Origin: Cyathus striatus
Lineage: Eukaryota; Basidiomycota; Agaricomycetes; Agaricales; Nidulariaceae
DNA: 64,000 bases
Direction: 5' to 3'
Assembly (NCBI GenBank): GCA_025738555.1
Contig: JAOVFP010000021.1
Location: 2,108,001 to 2,172,000 of the forward strand
The stretch's first letter is position 1; every line of letters begins with the position of its first letter. Under the pieces are notes generated by a model. The model had not been told where the DNA came from. It saw nothing but the letters and a program-made list of their open reading frames with translations, and made no database searches. The position numbers and the translations under genes are program-made. Below are positions 11,812 through 23,972 of this stretch, in pieces.

Positions 11812-13604
11812 GTTATGATGAGTTCTCAATGATGGGTTATGAGAATAAGAACGAACAAGATCGAAAGGAGCTTTTAAACATGTTTTTGACATGCTGGTAC
11901 CAGGCAACCGGTGGAAGAATGGGCGTGTAGTGCGGAAGTCATAGATAGAATCGCCCTTAAACGTGCCATCGTGCACGCCGTAATGTCGTAGAAGGGAAGG
12001 TGGTGTAAAAATGCCACAATGTGTAGCGCCTTCACCCGATATATCATAGCGGAAGGCACGCTCTTCAATGGAATGAGCCGAGTCTACCAGCAGTTCTTAT
12101 CATCTGATCCAATGTAAGCCTGTCTACTGAGAGCGGCGTATAAAGCTTCCTTTTTACATCAGATCTATGATACCAACGTTATCCACACAGGTAGATGAGA
12201 AAACGCTAGACAAACAGGGGACAAACCATACACTCATTGCTATCTGATTCTTATTGAATGTATTGTGGTAAGTCCAACTAAGATATTAGATCAAATTTGG
12301 AGATATTTACTCGTAGATTAGCAGTGAGAGCAATGTATGATGGATTAGCGGATGCATAGACTTCAATGCATCAACTGAAAGTTGAGAACGGTTGAAGTTC
12401 AAAATTTTAGTATGTATACACTTATTTACCAACAGCTTTAAGTTTACATAATTGTAACACCCGTGACGCTTTAGCGCCGTTGATTGACCAACCGATTGAC
12501 CTTGATTGATTGATAACACCAGCTGGGATCACTTGGGAACCACATTCATACAAATTAGGACCGTCTATCTAGGTGAGACCCTAACATACTTTTAGAAGTA
12601 GCAATGTTATGACAGCTACCTTTTAATTTCAGGAATGACTCGTGTGATTTGAAGTTTGAACTAACTTGAAAGCGTCTTTTGTTCGTCACTGGGCTCTATT
12701 GGGCACTAGTAATACGGTCTTTAGGTATTTGAATAGCTTTGGTATGATGATAAACATTCTTGATTCACGTCTTACTGTAAACGATAATCTTCGCTTTTAT
12801 CTCCCACGATAATGGCATGTTGACGGCGACCATATTGAAACCGATTATCGACAAATATCGATATAGGATTCAAACAGTTGGAAAGAGCTATCTAAGATGT
12901 CCAACTCGTGATACTATCGAGTTTCCCCCTATCTCACAGTGATTCTTTTAATAGTGCTTCGAAAATGCATGGAGCGAGCAGATAGAGTGACTTCTTTCAT
13001 TTTGTCTCAATGTCTAAAATCAGAGGAACCGGATCTTCGCAATCTATAATCAACTTAACGCATAAATCACTCACTGATTCTTATCCGTAAGCCATAAAGA
13101 CACACCGCAGAAGCAAAATTCCTGTCGACAGAATAGGAATTATCTTCGTTCTCCGCTGCCAGTGTGTGGTTTCACGTGCTTCCAATAATGCACCAGGAGC
13201 CAAGCGATCACTTATGGAGGTCTTCAGGCCCCCCACACGGGTATATATTGACAGGTTCAATGTTCGATATGTTATGGCCAAGGTCTGGCACGTACCCTCA
13301 GGTACCGCGTACTCCACGAATATTAAAAACAGGTGGGGTACTACCGTAAACGCGAATCGAAGGGGTTAAAGATCCGAATGGATGGGCACGACGCGGTGCG
13401 TGCCAATACATACCGCCTATCGTCAACCACATCGTCGTGTATTCGCAATACGATAAGGATTTTTCGCTATAGATTAGACTTCGGCTATGTGAAAGAAAAA
13501 CATATAAATGTTCAATGTTTTACGACTAAGTCACTAGGCATACATCATTTTACATCTTAACACCTTACACTACCACTACTACAAAGCTTTCTTCAACAAT
13601 AGTA
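11812..13604. other. Intergenic between two divergent genes
   Basis: This is the shared upstream region of the oxidase (-) and the 241-residue gene (+). Only short frames are seen. A TATAAA-like motif at 13,503 lies about 100 bases before the ATG at 13,605. Confidence 0.5.
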
Positions 13605-14636
13605 ATGGGCGGCGAAGATCTTTTCAGCACGCTTAAAGGCGACTACAACTTCAACGTTCCAGGTTTTGCTCTCTTTTTCTCTAGCGACCACGGCAAAGCT
13701 CTCCGTGTCGAAGTTCCCGACATCGGCAAGGAATTTGCGGATAATGCATACATAGGCAGAGGTGCGCTCTTCCTCGTGGTTGTTGCTACAGGTTGAGTTG
13801 AACTTGAAGTTTCATAGATCCTGAGGGGTTTATTTACTTCAACGATCTTGAGAGTTTCAGCCAGCCCAGAGATCCGCTTGCACCTAGTGATAGTGTTACC
13901 TACACGGTGGAGAAGGTCACAAACCCGTTCGATGGGAAGCTTCTTGCAAAAATCACTTTCAAGCGTGATGGCGCGGATGACCCGCATGCAATTGTATGTA
14001 TCATTTGAATGAATAACAACAAGTCACCGTGTGCTCAATGACATGCCTACGTGCTAGTTCCTTGCGGAAGATCCGGTACGTTGTATATTCCGATTCTGCT
14101 TCTGCTTAAAATCCTTATAATTTCTGTTGTAGCTTGGGGCTGTAGATGCAGCAGGCATGAACGGGCACCAAGCGACCAACACGTGGAAGCCTCTTACTCT
14201 AGGCTCGGTGAACGCAACGATTTACAAGCGAGGCGATTCTAAGCAAATCAAGGTCACTATCTCGACCATTCATAAGACCGCTAGCATCCCGAATTCGGAT
14301 AACAACTTACACGGGAAACTCGTGGGTAAGATTTGTTTTTGATAAATCGATTTCCGGACTTCGAATTGCTGACACTCCCCGGTGCTGTGTAGAGGTAGAT
14401 GGAATTCTCCACTTTAAGGATATCAATAGCATTAGTACCGGAATATTTGCGAACTGGAATGATGATCGTATCGTTTTTTACAGTGATGATTGGGTTGGGA
14501 AGGACTTTGTTGCTTTTGTACGTCTACTTTTCGTCCGAATGTCAGTGATTTTACTGATTGGGTGTGATATTCCATGCAGTTCATTCGTGAGTTGGACTCT
14601 TACTACTCCACTTACTTGTCGCTCAGACTGACCTGA
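13605..14636 (+). CDS. Unrecognised 241-residue protein
   Basis: Six exons join in frame: 13605-13761, 13818-13993, 14058-14075 (only 18 nt), 14133-14325, 14393-14517 and 14580-14636. Every intron is 56-67 nt with GT and AG ends. The first donor at 13,762 was chosen over a later GT at 13,792 because the latter would leave a 26-nt intron. The protein starts MGGEDLFSTLKGDY and contains GFALFFSSDHGKALRVEVPD and, near the end, FYSDDWVGKDFVAF. It has no signal peptide, membrane segment or cysteine pattern, and the repeated short beta-like segments suggest a globular beta-rich fold. I do not recognise the family. A decayed relative lies at about 43.8 kb, so it belongs to a family that duplicates within this genome. 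Confidence 0.75.
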
Positions 14637-15194
14637 ATCGTAGCGTACGAATACTCCGTTAACAACCTTGGATATAAGCCAGCACATAGCCCCACTGCAC
14701 TCACCTTTTCCAATGTCACCTGGAGTTCGACTTGATTGAAAGTGGGGTTTGTGTATATCAATCAGCCATCAACTTTTGACGGATGTTAAGGTTTGGAAAA
14801 AAAACTTTGACACAAAATGTTGTATAGTAAAATAAAATCGTTTATACCAATTATATAACTTCGTTTAAAGCAGGTGTGCATAAGTTGCGAGGCTGGCTAC
14901 AAGAGCGACAATAGCGGGAAGACCCTGCGAGTGAACATGGCATACAAAGTTCATAATTCCTACATATTTATCGGAACATAATTTTATTCTTACATACAAG
15001 GTACAGTATTCATACTGAGTGCCGAGGCATACACAGCCAAGGTAACATATACAAGTCAAGCGTGCGGGGAAAGTGGTCAGCCGATGACCACGGAAAATTC
15101 GACGCAAGAATCATGTAGTACAGTGATAGAAGATTAAGCAAGAAAGATACCCAAAATCTTTCAGTCATGTAAAGTCGATATAGAGACACTTCGT
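14637..15194. other. Short intergenic region
   Basis: Convergent 3' ends of the 241-residue gene and Argonaute. No feature beyond AT-rich likely 3' ends was recognised. Confidence 0.5.
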
Positions 15195-18100
15195 TCACTG
15201 AAAGAAAATCATATCAATTTATTTTCTAAAATATTTAAATTAAAACATACCATGAAGTACATCCTACCAGCTTGACTGGCATGAAGCGGTTTGAAGCCAT
15301 CTTTGTACTTCTGTAGAATCTTCTCTGCATCTGTGCTATTTGTACCCTGGTCACCGATGTTGAACCTAGGCTCATAATGATTCTTGGCTCGTGCACAAAC
15401 GATGTCGGCATCTGGTAGTATATGACCCATTAATAATTTAGTCAGTGAATAAATGGTTAGACATACAGTAGACGGGTGCAGGAATCGAGACGGATCGTGT
15501 AGATCTGGCATACACATGGCATAACATGTACGTAATGGACTGAATCGCGTCAGGTTTGAATCCAAATTCCTGTTTTATGAAATTCATATAAACGGACATT
15601 AAAAATAAAAGAAAGCAACACTTACATCATGCAAGACTGAATAATATGTGGGTCGACTCGTTCCTTGGATAGCCGAATGGCTCAGTAAGAAAAAGTCATA
15701 CTCCAAAGGGCTTCCGAAATCCTTGTCTACGACGGTACCAGCGGGACAATTCCCAGTTTTCCTATCACCGTCATTCGCATTCTGGGGCTTGAAACGAAAA
15801 TGATGTCTCTTGACGGAAACGAGAAGAGTAATCTTTGCTTGAATTTTAAGTTCGTCGCAAGCCTCTAAATAATGCACGAATCAGAATATCGGTTATTGCA
15901 GTAATGTATTAGATACTTACCCTTAATAAGAGGCAGTTCTAGAACGCACACAAGTTAGAAATAATAGCGTTCTAAATTCGTTTAACATGAAGAACATACC
16001 ATCGTCAATGACTTGCTTGAACTCCCCTTCAGATACGCCATCTAATGTGAAATTCAGCATGCGTAATACGTAAGTATAAAGCCGTAACACGAACCTCGGT
16101 AAAAAATAATGCGTTTTGGACGTGGATCTTTGGCGTTTTCCACCTTCTCTCGATATGACATATGCTTCGTTAAAATGTACTAATCCTGGTGGTTAATCAT
16201 TGTTTATGAGGAGATTGGCCGATTTACCTTGCACATGTCTTTAAGATCAACGATAATGTCCCTCCGTTTTCCAGATGCTTGCACGCGACTTGTAGCGACG
16301 TAGTGAGACACATTAATATCAACACTACCCACCAGGCTCGTATATGAAGGTCTATCAGTTGTATGGGGAGGGGGATGCATCGCATCTGCACCTGTAATAA
16401 ATGTAAGCATATAAAGTATAATAGTCAACTTTGATCCAAGACACAAACCCATAATGATTGTTGGCGTACTGGAATCGACGAGGGTTGCTAGCGAAGATGG
16501 ATCCGGAATAGCATTCACACCCCCCAGTTTCGCGTTGACCCTAAATTCAAGTTACTATGAACGGGAAACTTACGACAGAAGACAACCGAACATACTTTAA
16601 CATAATATTTGCCCAATACTGCTCTTTCGCACCTTTGCATAGATGGCCTTTCAAACATTGGGTAGCTATGCCCATCTATTCGGTTCATTGAGGTTAGTGC
16701 ACTTCACAATGCGAAGAATTGACTGAAACCTACTCTGACATCCCCAAAGCTAGGAGTTGGTTATCAGTATTTCATGCAACGTGTAGCGTGGTTCATAATG
16801 CGCACTATTTCACATCTCTATAAATAGTTGGTGCGGCGTCCGGAAGAATTACCAACATGAAGTCGGGGGGGCTTCCTTTCTGGTTCTTACATTCGACGCC
16901 AGCTCGGAGTAACTCCTGAGAACACAAGTTAATTTATTTAACCGTCAGCGGTGGTAAATATTACGCACGTCTCCGACATCTGCATTTCCATTTGCCCAAC
17001 GGATAATGGGGTCTTTATCTTCCACGCTTATGCCTAAAAGTATAGTTAGATGATATCTAAGCGTATTAATAAACATAAGATACTTGCCAACACGAGCGAA
17101 GGCGGCAAGCATTTCCCTTACAACATTTCTTGCATGCTGTATATTGAATACCCCCTCAGACTCGAATACCACAATGACCCATTTCTTTACTGCGCCAGGT
17201 TTGTAGAAGGTTTTGTCGACCCTGTAGATCAAATTATAAGAACATACTCCGTATTTCTGATCATAAGAAACGTACATATTCCATGCGCCATCCTTCGGTT
17301 GCTGTAATAAAGTTAGTAGATGCCGAATAATAGCATATTCCGGATTCTTACAATTTCCTTCTGCCTACTGTCTTTTCCATATTTGAGCTTGGGCCCGTTT
17401 ATAACCCTGGCTGAGTCAAGGGAGATGGGCGCGCTAGTATCGATTTGAAAGCCCAAATCGCGGATGTACTGGGATTGTCCATAGGCAAGTACCTAGTATT
17501 TGAACCCGTTAAGGAAAGGTACGAAGAAAAGGCATTTCGACTTACATTTAAGCCCCGCTCAATACTTGCGAAGCGATCCGAGGGTTTCATGGTGGAGAAT
17601 TTGACCATTTCCGTCCTGAAATTCCTGTCATCGGGCAGATCGTTTTTGAAGACTTGGCCTGGTGACACGGTGCATACTTCGAGGGGGAGAGCAGCGTGGC
17701 CGACCTATTAGAACGAGCTTAATCAGCCACAGCGGCCCGCACATAAACGACGAATGTAAGCGTACGAACCACAACACAAAGTATATCGGGGTATTGCAGA
17801 GGATGATGAAGATCAATCCTAAAGTAATCAGCGACCGTCATTTCCTTTCCATCGTGTTTGGTGAACTTCAGTTCGTTGGCTCCAACTTCGCTCAGTTTCT
17901 TAACCGTGTACTCCCTTTCTTTACCGGAATGTTTCGTCACTACACGAAGTCCTCCTAAAAACCGTTGCAGCTCCCTCCTTTTTTCATTAGAAAATCCACG
18001 TTTAGGTGAAAGCGCGAGAGGGTTATTCAAGTCCTTACGCCTGAGGAATTCAAGGCATAACCTAATAAGAGGGCCTGGTTTGTACATGACGCCGGTTGAA

Positions 18101-19165
18101 ATGTCGACGTTGATGATCATCCTGCCGATGGAGGGCCTAATAGATTGGAAGTATCCCCTCCAAAGCTCCAGTCCGCCGATGATAGCTTGTTTACCTTGAT
18201 CCGTGAAAACGGAACGTCCATGAGAAGGCATCCTCATAAGAGGATCCATTCTGATTGCAACATGGAGAGCCTACAAAATTTCAATGAGATCGTAAAATAA
18301 AAGATTTTCAAAATTCTCACATTTAGAGCGGTCGAAACATCTTCATCGTAGGATTGTTTTCCTTCTATGTATCGATTGAGAGTCCTACTCGGGAGTTTAA
18401 AAGAGCATTAAATGGAAGATATGAGAGCTTACTCGGGATTGATTTGGTTTGCCAATGTAAGTCGAATTTTAAATACTCGGGGAGGACGTCCGGCCCCAGT
18501 CAAAACAGGGATATCAAACTTCAAGTTGTATGAATAAAATGGTTTAGCAATGTGTTCCAAATAACGTACCGATGCGGTTTCGTCGCTGCCGAGGTTCAGT
18601 TTGTGGCTGGCAAACATATTCTTGCGGCCATCATAGACCGCCTCAGGTGTGAAGATACCGGGTCTGATAGTTAATTGCAGATCCTTCACGAGCTTAAAGT
18701 TGACCCTCGGACCCGTTTTGTCTACTCCTCCTTTCGGAGTCGTAACAACTATACCATAATAAGGCATTGAAATGCGACAAAATACGGAGAAAAATACATA
18801 CCCACTGTATGTCATATAAGACACCCGTCAGAAGGAATAAACAGTGAGCGCTTACCATCATAGTGGTAAATAATAGATTGTGGCAGAGTCATATTATACG
18901 TATTCGTAACAATTTTGATTAGTCGTCCGGCACTACCAAATTCACGGCGCTTGACACCAATAGCTTTGACGTGAGCTTATAATATAGCGCGTATCTTCAT
19001 AAGGTCAACAGGAATATCTTATCTATAAAACTCACCCGCTGTGCTTGGTAAGCCAACGTTCACGCCTCCACGAGCGGTTCCACCACTACGACCGGGCCCA
19101 CCGGTAGTACGCGCTGTACTACCCCGTGGGCCCTGAGCGCGTGTTGGAGCATTTCGTGGCGGCAT
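15195..19165 (-). CDS. AGO: Argonaute, small-RNA-guided nuclease
   Basis: About 23 exons join in frame to 914 residues: 19036-19165, 18856-18963, 18802-18804, 18433-18748, 18321-18384, 17770-18270, 17546-17704, 17352-17492, 17276-17301, 17088-17221, 16969-17033, 16806-16915, 16734-16749, 16596-16675, 16449-16540, 16228-16391, 16095-16164, 16000-16041, 15921-15938, 15626-15864, 15467-15569, 15251-15411 and 15195-15197. The N-terminus (1-43) is Gly/Arg-rich. N domain ([10 protein letters not shown]), PAZ ([12 protein letters not shown]), MID (GAWNMVDK) and PIWI (KYFGDVR, ATQC, KVNAKLGG) appear in order. Catalytic residues fit the fungal DEDD tetrad: Asp651 (MGADAMHP), Glu731 (DGVSEGE), Asp793 (GTVVD) and Asp863 ([14 protein letters not shown]). 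The C-terminus is the canonical MYFM. It should bind small RNAs and cleave paired targets in RNA silencing. One intron (17,034-17,087) is GC-AG. The 3-nt exon is a hypothesis. Confidence 0.93.
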
Positions 19166-19717
19166 GGTTTGGCAAAAAGCAAAGCTTGAAACAGGATTTC
19201 AAAGTAGGGGTTGATGGGAAGAAGGCGATGGGGGGGCATTGTGCATTTATGTACCCTGTAGGCTGTCGTCGGCAGAATCCGGTGTCTTATCAATAGCGCT
19301 TTAACAGCACCTGACGTGATAGATAAATTTAGTCTTCAGAATCAATGTGGATCAATATCATTGTTGCACGGCGTAGATAAAACATGAATACTTGGACTTT
19401 TAAAGGCCATCTTACAATTCAGAACGGAAATTAATATTATGCACACAGTATTTCTGACTTATGTTGCATTTTTGCGATTTTTACTTCATTTTCTACGATA
19501 TTTAGAAAATAGACCCCTGTGAGGACTAAAAACGGATATGACCCGACGATGACTTCGTTATCAGCGTCAATGTATATATAGTTACCTCATGCCGCAGCAT
19601 ACGCAGTCGAGAAGGTTCCATGTCACGAATCAAGATTGGGGGTCTTCTGTAATTGCCGACGCAGGCGCCTTATCACAACTTCGAAGAATATCCTTCATTA
19701 CGTTTAGAAATTCTGTT
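19166..19717. other. Argonaute upstream region
   Basis: Non-coding sequence upstream of Argonaute (-) and downstream of the DJ-1 remnant (-). No clear TATA box was seen for Argonaute. Confidence 0.45.
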
Positions 19718-20601
19718 CTACATTAAAAATCGCTGCTTAGCCTTAGGGGTAGTAGACTGCTCATCTAACAGCTTCACAAACTCCTCCGCGAAAGACCAGG
19801 CGCTACTAGGTCCTTCTCCACTGACGAGCTCACGGTCCTTAGGCGTGAGAGGAATCGTGGCAATCTCCACATTCGCACCAGCTTCTCTCAGAACACCCTC
19901 AACCTTCCTGATAAGCTTCGCACCCCACATCTTCTCATTACTTGCCTCCTCCTTATTGGCGTAGCATGTCAATCGATGCCCCTTGTACATGAACTCGCCA
20001 TCTGAGAGCTGCATCGACACAAGGGCGATAGGACCATGTCATATTACTCCAGTTGCTAAGTTGCTTTGCCTGTGGAATGGAAGTGTGATAGGATGTGACC
20101 TAGTTCTCTGTTTGAACCTAGATCTTCCATGGGGCTGTCACCATTTTGGATGAGAATGCCTGAAAAAGAGGGTAGTCCGTCGTTTGTGATTGATGAAATG
20201 GTGCGAGGGTTCTTGAGATCGAGTTCGAGGTTCTATATGAGGCCGAGTTCGCGGTTCTGTTCTGCCCAGTTGCCTGTGTATTATGTTTTAGTACGGGCCA
20301 GTGTAGGAAATTGGGGGTGTACGCGTACCAAGGAATCATATACTAGTAGCGGAATTGGACATGGGGTCCATTTGTGGAGCGTTGGCTTCTGGAGTAATGA
20401 ATATTGGTTCGTATCTTGCATCTAACAGTTTCATCGGCGGCTGTGCGAGCTATTAAGGCGTGCATAAGGAAGATAAGTATATCAATGAAGATATGGATGA
20501 ATGGCATACCCGGTTTCTTAGTCGGATTTTTCTTCCGTCCTTTTTTGCAGCGCGACGGAGTGGCAGCCTGAGAGGACGACGAGAACCTTTCCATTGTACA
20601 T
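19718..20601 (-). pseudogene. DJ-1/PfpI (Hsp31-like, ThiJ) pseudogene
   Basis: The minus strand carries, in order, recognisable pieces of a fungal DJ-1/PfpI protein (glyoxalase III or chaperone-like family). They are KVLVVLSGCHSVAL, then LLDARYEPIF with NAPQMDPMSNSA, then DLKNPRTISSI with PMEDLGSN, then HGPIAL, and a long intact C-terminal part (YKGHRLTCYANKEE ... ELVSGEGPSSAWS). The open frame covers only the last 100 residues. Upstream there is a frameshift or stop after the first segment, a TAG near 20,235, and a TGA in the nucleophile-elbow motif where the family has ICHGP. The catalytic cysteine codon itself is therefore a stop (about 20,037-20,039). The IPGGHAP-like motif reads IQNGDSP, losing key glycine and histidine positions. 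The gene is dead. Confidence 0.85.
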
Positions 20602-21956
20602 GCTGGGTATCCGTAAGATATTGTAATGGAGTACTTACATGAGTATTGAATATGGGTGGTTTATATACACAGGCATCGTGGGACGGGATGGTTGGAGGTC
20701 AGTGGTGACGTCATCGGTACGCTCACTATTTTCGCATCTATCCACCCACCCACCCACTTACTTCGCTTTTTACCATAATATCTCATGGAATCATTAGTTT
20801 ATTGGGAAGTACATTATTTATAGCTATGGTGCGAATCACTTAGTCACCACAACTTTTGTACAAGGAAAAGTCACTTGATATTTCTCATGCAAAATAACCC
20901 CATTTTCTTATTCCTCTTGTAAAAATGCTTGTTTTGATGAACTGAATAATTCTACTAAACAGTTTGTCAAAATTCCCAAAATTGAGTGAGTTATATTTTT
21001 CACACATTCCAGATTTTGCCGAATTACCATATCAGGAAGGTAATTACTATAAATAGACATGGTTAGTCATCACTCTTATGCTTCAAATTTGTGAAGGAAG
21101 CTATGAAAGCACTACATTTCACTTTACAATCTACTCTTTTGATGAAGTACCAATATTATACAGATATAATATACTCTTAAACCTTCAAAAAGTTGGAGAA
21201 AATAGGCCCAAAAATTTCAAAAATTTCGCGGACCAATTTTGCCGCTATACAAAACTAGTGGTGACTAAGCGATCCGCACCATACATCAGTATTTTCTGCA
21301 GCCGAAATTTCAATGAAATGAGACAAGAGGGAGTACACTGGCGTTACCGCCCAATTGCCGCCGGTGCTACTTACATAATGGGCAGCCACGTGCTGACACC
21401 TCCACTCGCCTCCTGCCAGTGGGCGTGCTGTTTCTACTTCGATGGCAACAGCGCTGCGAAGATGAACGGTGTCGGTGGGCCAATGCACTCACAAGATATC
21501 CTCCCAGAGAAGATGTGGGACGAACGCATGAGGATTAGCGCGCGCGAGTTGTGTAGGATTTGGGGTGACCCTGTCGATGGGTTTGTGGGGATGGTGATGG
21601 ACCTGTGAGTTTATTCTCGTTGCAGTTTGACGTGTTGTTTCTGACCTGTTGCTGTGTGACTTTACGAAGAGAGTTTGAAGCTCAAAGGAAGTGGACCTTA
21701 ATTCGTGCTACAGATAAATACTGTTCAGGGAAGGTGTAGGATCAACCGTATTTCGTTCGACACTCCCAATCATGCGCCTCTTTACATCATGGCGACAGTT
21801 ATAACCTACTACTAGGCGGGATCTTTAGGGGTACTATCGACATATCAGTAACATTCAGGCTTGCAGTACCCACCACTTCCTTCACTCGGAACCTACCTTA
21901 ATCGTGTCCTGAAGTTTCCCGCGTACAACGTAGCCATCCAGCTACAACTATTTATC
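20602..21956. other. Intergenic with one unsupported frame
   Basis: AT-rich sequence. An open frame at 21,078-21,608 (+) has a plausible sub-frame from about 21,318 (MRQEGVHWRYRP ...) of 96 residues, rich in Cys, Met and Trp, followed by a GTGAGT donor-like site. I do not recognise it and no matching downstream exon was found. It could be a surviving exon of a decayed gene. Confidence 0.3.
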
Positions 21957-22270
21957 CTGTAAATATTTTCAATGCGTATTGGGTCCGCTCTTCTTGAAGA
22001 TGGTCTGTATGAACGGTACGTGCCCACCGGAAATGTAAAGGCTATACATTGCGCATCGACTGCCGAGCTGTGGAGCGGCTTGTTTGAGAGTGGTCAGGCT
22101 ACATGTGGCTCGCCGTTCAGAAGTAGGTCATACTGGCTGCAATTATCTTAGTGAGATAAAAATACATTTCGAGCTTCTGGCGTTTTTATAGACGACAGGT
22201 TCATAGAAGCCGTGTACTTGGTAAGTTAGACCCTAACTAAAGGCTGCACGTTTCTGATAATACCAGTATA
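21957..22270 (+). pseudogene. Fragment of an unrecognised gene, copy 1
   Basis: About 310 bases are similar to 23,973-24,293. The frame from ATG 21,972 reads MRIGSALLEDGLYERYVPTG and continues to a GTAGGT donor near 22,122. A second short exon (FIEAVYL, then GTAAGT) follows at about 22,195-22,220. The other copy reads EDGLYIYLVPAGN in the matching place. No complete gene can be built and the family is not recognised. Copy 1 is interesting mainly because it shows the transposon-free state of the site into which the 9.8-kb element inserted in copy 2. Confidence 0.5.
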
Positions 22271-22960
22271 CGCACTACTTTCATGGTACTGCTTTATGTG
22301 GATCCTAGAACATAAATCATTCGGCTCTATGTAAGTGTTAACATTGATCCCGTGGTGTTGAAAAAAGTTGTCGAGACAAGTACGCATTTCATAAAAGATG
22401 ATCCAAGTCTACTTATGGTACGTCCACATCAAACCGCCTATATTGTCTGAGATCTTTGTCATACACTTTGCGAAAATAGATGTTGGTTCCGACTGTTTAC
22501 TAGGTGCCCTAGAGACAGAGTATTTGGGGAGTTTAGTAATATATTGCACGCTATCCATCATCCGCAAACAACCTTGGGCAATTAGGTTCAGCTTTAAGAC
22601 TTCAGCATATCGACCGCTATGCACCATTCAACCTTTAAATATCTGGAACACAGTAGTAAATCCCTTGGGTTCTTCCAGAGAAGCAATCTCTTACCGAGTA
22701 TGTATTTATTGTTCCCGGATCAGCTGTAAGGATTAACCACTTGGCACAACCAATATGGATATACCCATATTTACTTCCAACACCATGATCCGTTTAGTTA
22801 ACGGAACGTTGTAAACTCCTTCTCTAACTATAAGTGCTATCCCCGACAGACTCTGTCGCGGTGGATGGGAAACCCCTTCCGTATACGTCTAATATGTTTC
22901 ACGACAAAATAAACGTGGAGTAACTTCAATTCGAAGGGAGAAACAAGGAATTTTGGAAGG

Positions 22961-22968
22961 TATAAAAC
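22961..22968 (+). promoter_or_regulatory. TATA box of the crystallin-like gene
   Basis: TATAAAAC lies 78 bases before the ATG at 23,039, followed by a pyrimidine-rich leader (CTACTCCTACTCTC). Confidence 0.6.
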
Positions 22969-23038
22969 ACATCCACAATTTGTAGAATATCCTCAGAACA
23001 TTCTTTGCTTGAATATTCATCTACTCCTACTCTCAATC

Positions 23039-23506
23039 ATGCAGTTCAACATCGCTTTCACCATCTTCGCTATGATTGCTTCTGCTTTAGCAGCACCAAC
23101 TGTTACGGAGGTGATAATTCTTACACTTTTCGCTTTGTTTCTTTTGAGTTAACACGTCCATAGCTCAGCGACCGTGCCGCCGACGTTGATGGGACTCTTT
23201 TCGTCTGTACTGATAACAACTGGGGCGGCGCATGTACCACCCTTGGTTTCTATGCTGACCAGTGCAATAATATGCCTTCCGGCTACCAGGACAACGTTTC
23301 AAGCTTCGGACCTAGTGCTGGCTGGGAGTGCACCGTCTACACGTAATTTTTCACGTCCTCTACATCTGAAAGATCACGTATTAACATGTTATTAAAGTGA
23401 TAACGGTTGCAGCGGGGCGACTTACTCTGGACATCAGCCTGGATTCGCTACTCTTCCCTCTGGTATTAATGACGCGATCTCGTCATACAGATGCGAGTCG
23501 TCTTAA
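23039..23506 (+). CDS. Small secreted beta/gamma-crystallin-like protein
   Basis: Three exons, 23039-23110, 23164-23342 and 23398-23506, encode 119 residues. Introns are 53 and 55 nt. A clear signal peptide (MQFNIAFTIFAMIASALA) with an Ala-x-Ala cleavage site ends near residue 18. The mature part has six cysteines and a beta/gamma-crystallin-like layout: LFVCTDNNWGGACTTLGFY, then SGYQDNVSSFGP, then a second unit with CSGATYSGHQPGF and a closing NDAISSYRC. The family is common among small secreted proteins of basidiomycetes; some members bind calcium, but the function here is unknown. A TATA box lies upstream. The gene is intact. The family call rests on motif spacing only. Confidence 0.8.
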
Positions 23507-23972
23507 TAGGATGACGTATTGGAATTTTAATTTCAACGGGTACGATATCTAAGTTCATCGCTCCCTATGTTTTCACTAATTTTCACGCTTGCAGTGAAGA
23601 GAAGATTTCCCTTAGTAATCGTCCGAGTCGTCGTTGTAAACCGTTGTGACCTGTTTCGTAAAGTGGATCCTTAGATATATACATGCTCATGAGAATTAAA
23701 GCTACTTGAGTAATTTGAGCTTTTCATTCCGTAGAGAATCAGCTTCGCTATCAGACTTGCTCAGGTAAAATTGTAGATCCAATACATCTGTATATGATTA
23801 ATGGTCAGATGCTATCGCTGTTGTGGTTTCGTACAGGTAGGTTTCGGATATAAAAGAGCTTATTGGATCTTATGGGAGCTTTGGACTAGCCACAATTCTA
23901 TTCGTCTTCCATTCAACGATAATTCACCATTAACCGCGACAACGAAAATGGGGCCTGGAACAGGGGAATAAT

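Noticed and set aside
13792..13817. Alternative first intron of the 241-residue gene (26 nt)
   Set aside because: Too short to splice; the donor at 13,762 gives a normal 56-nt intron in the same phase.
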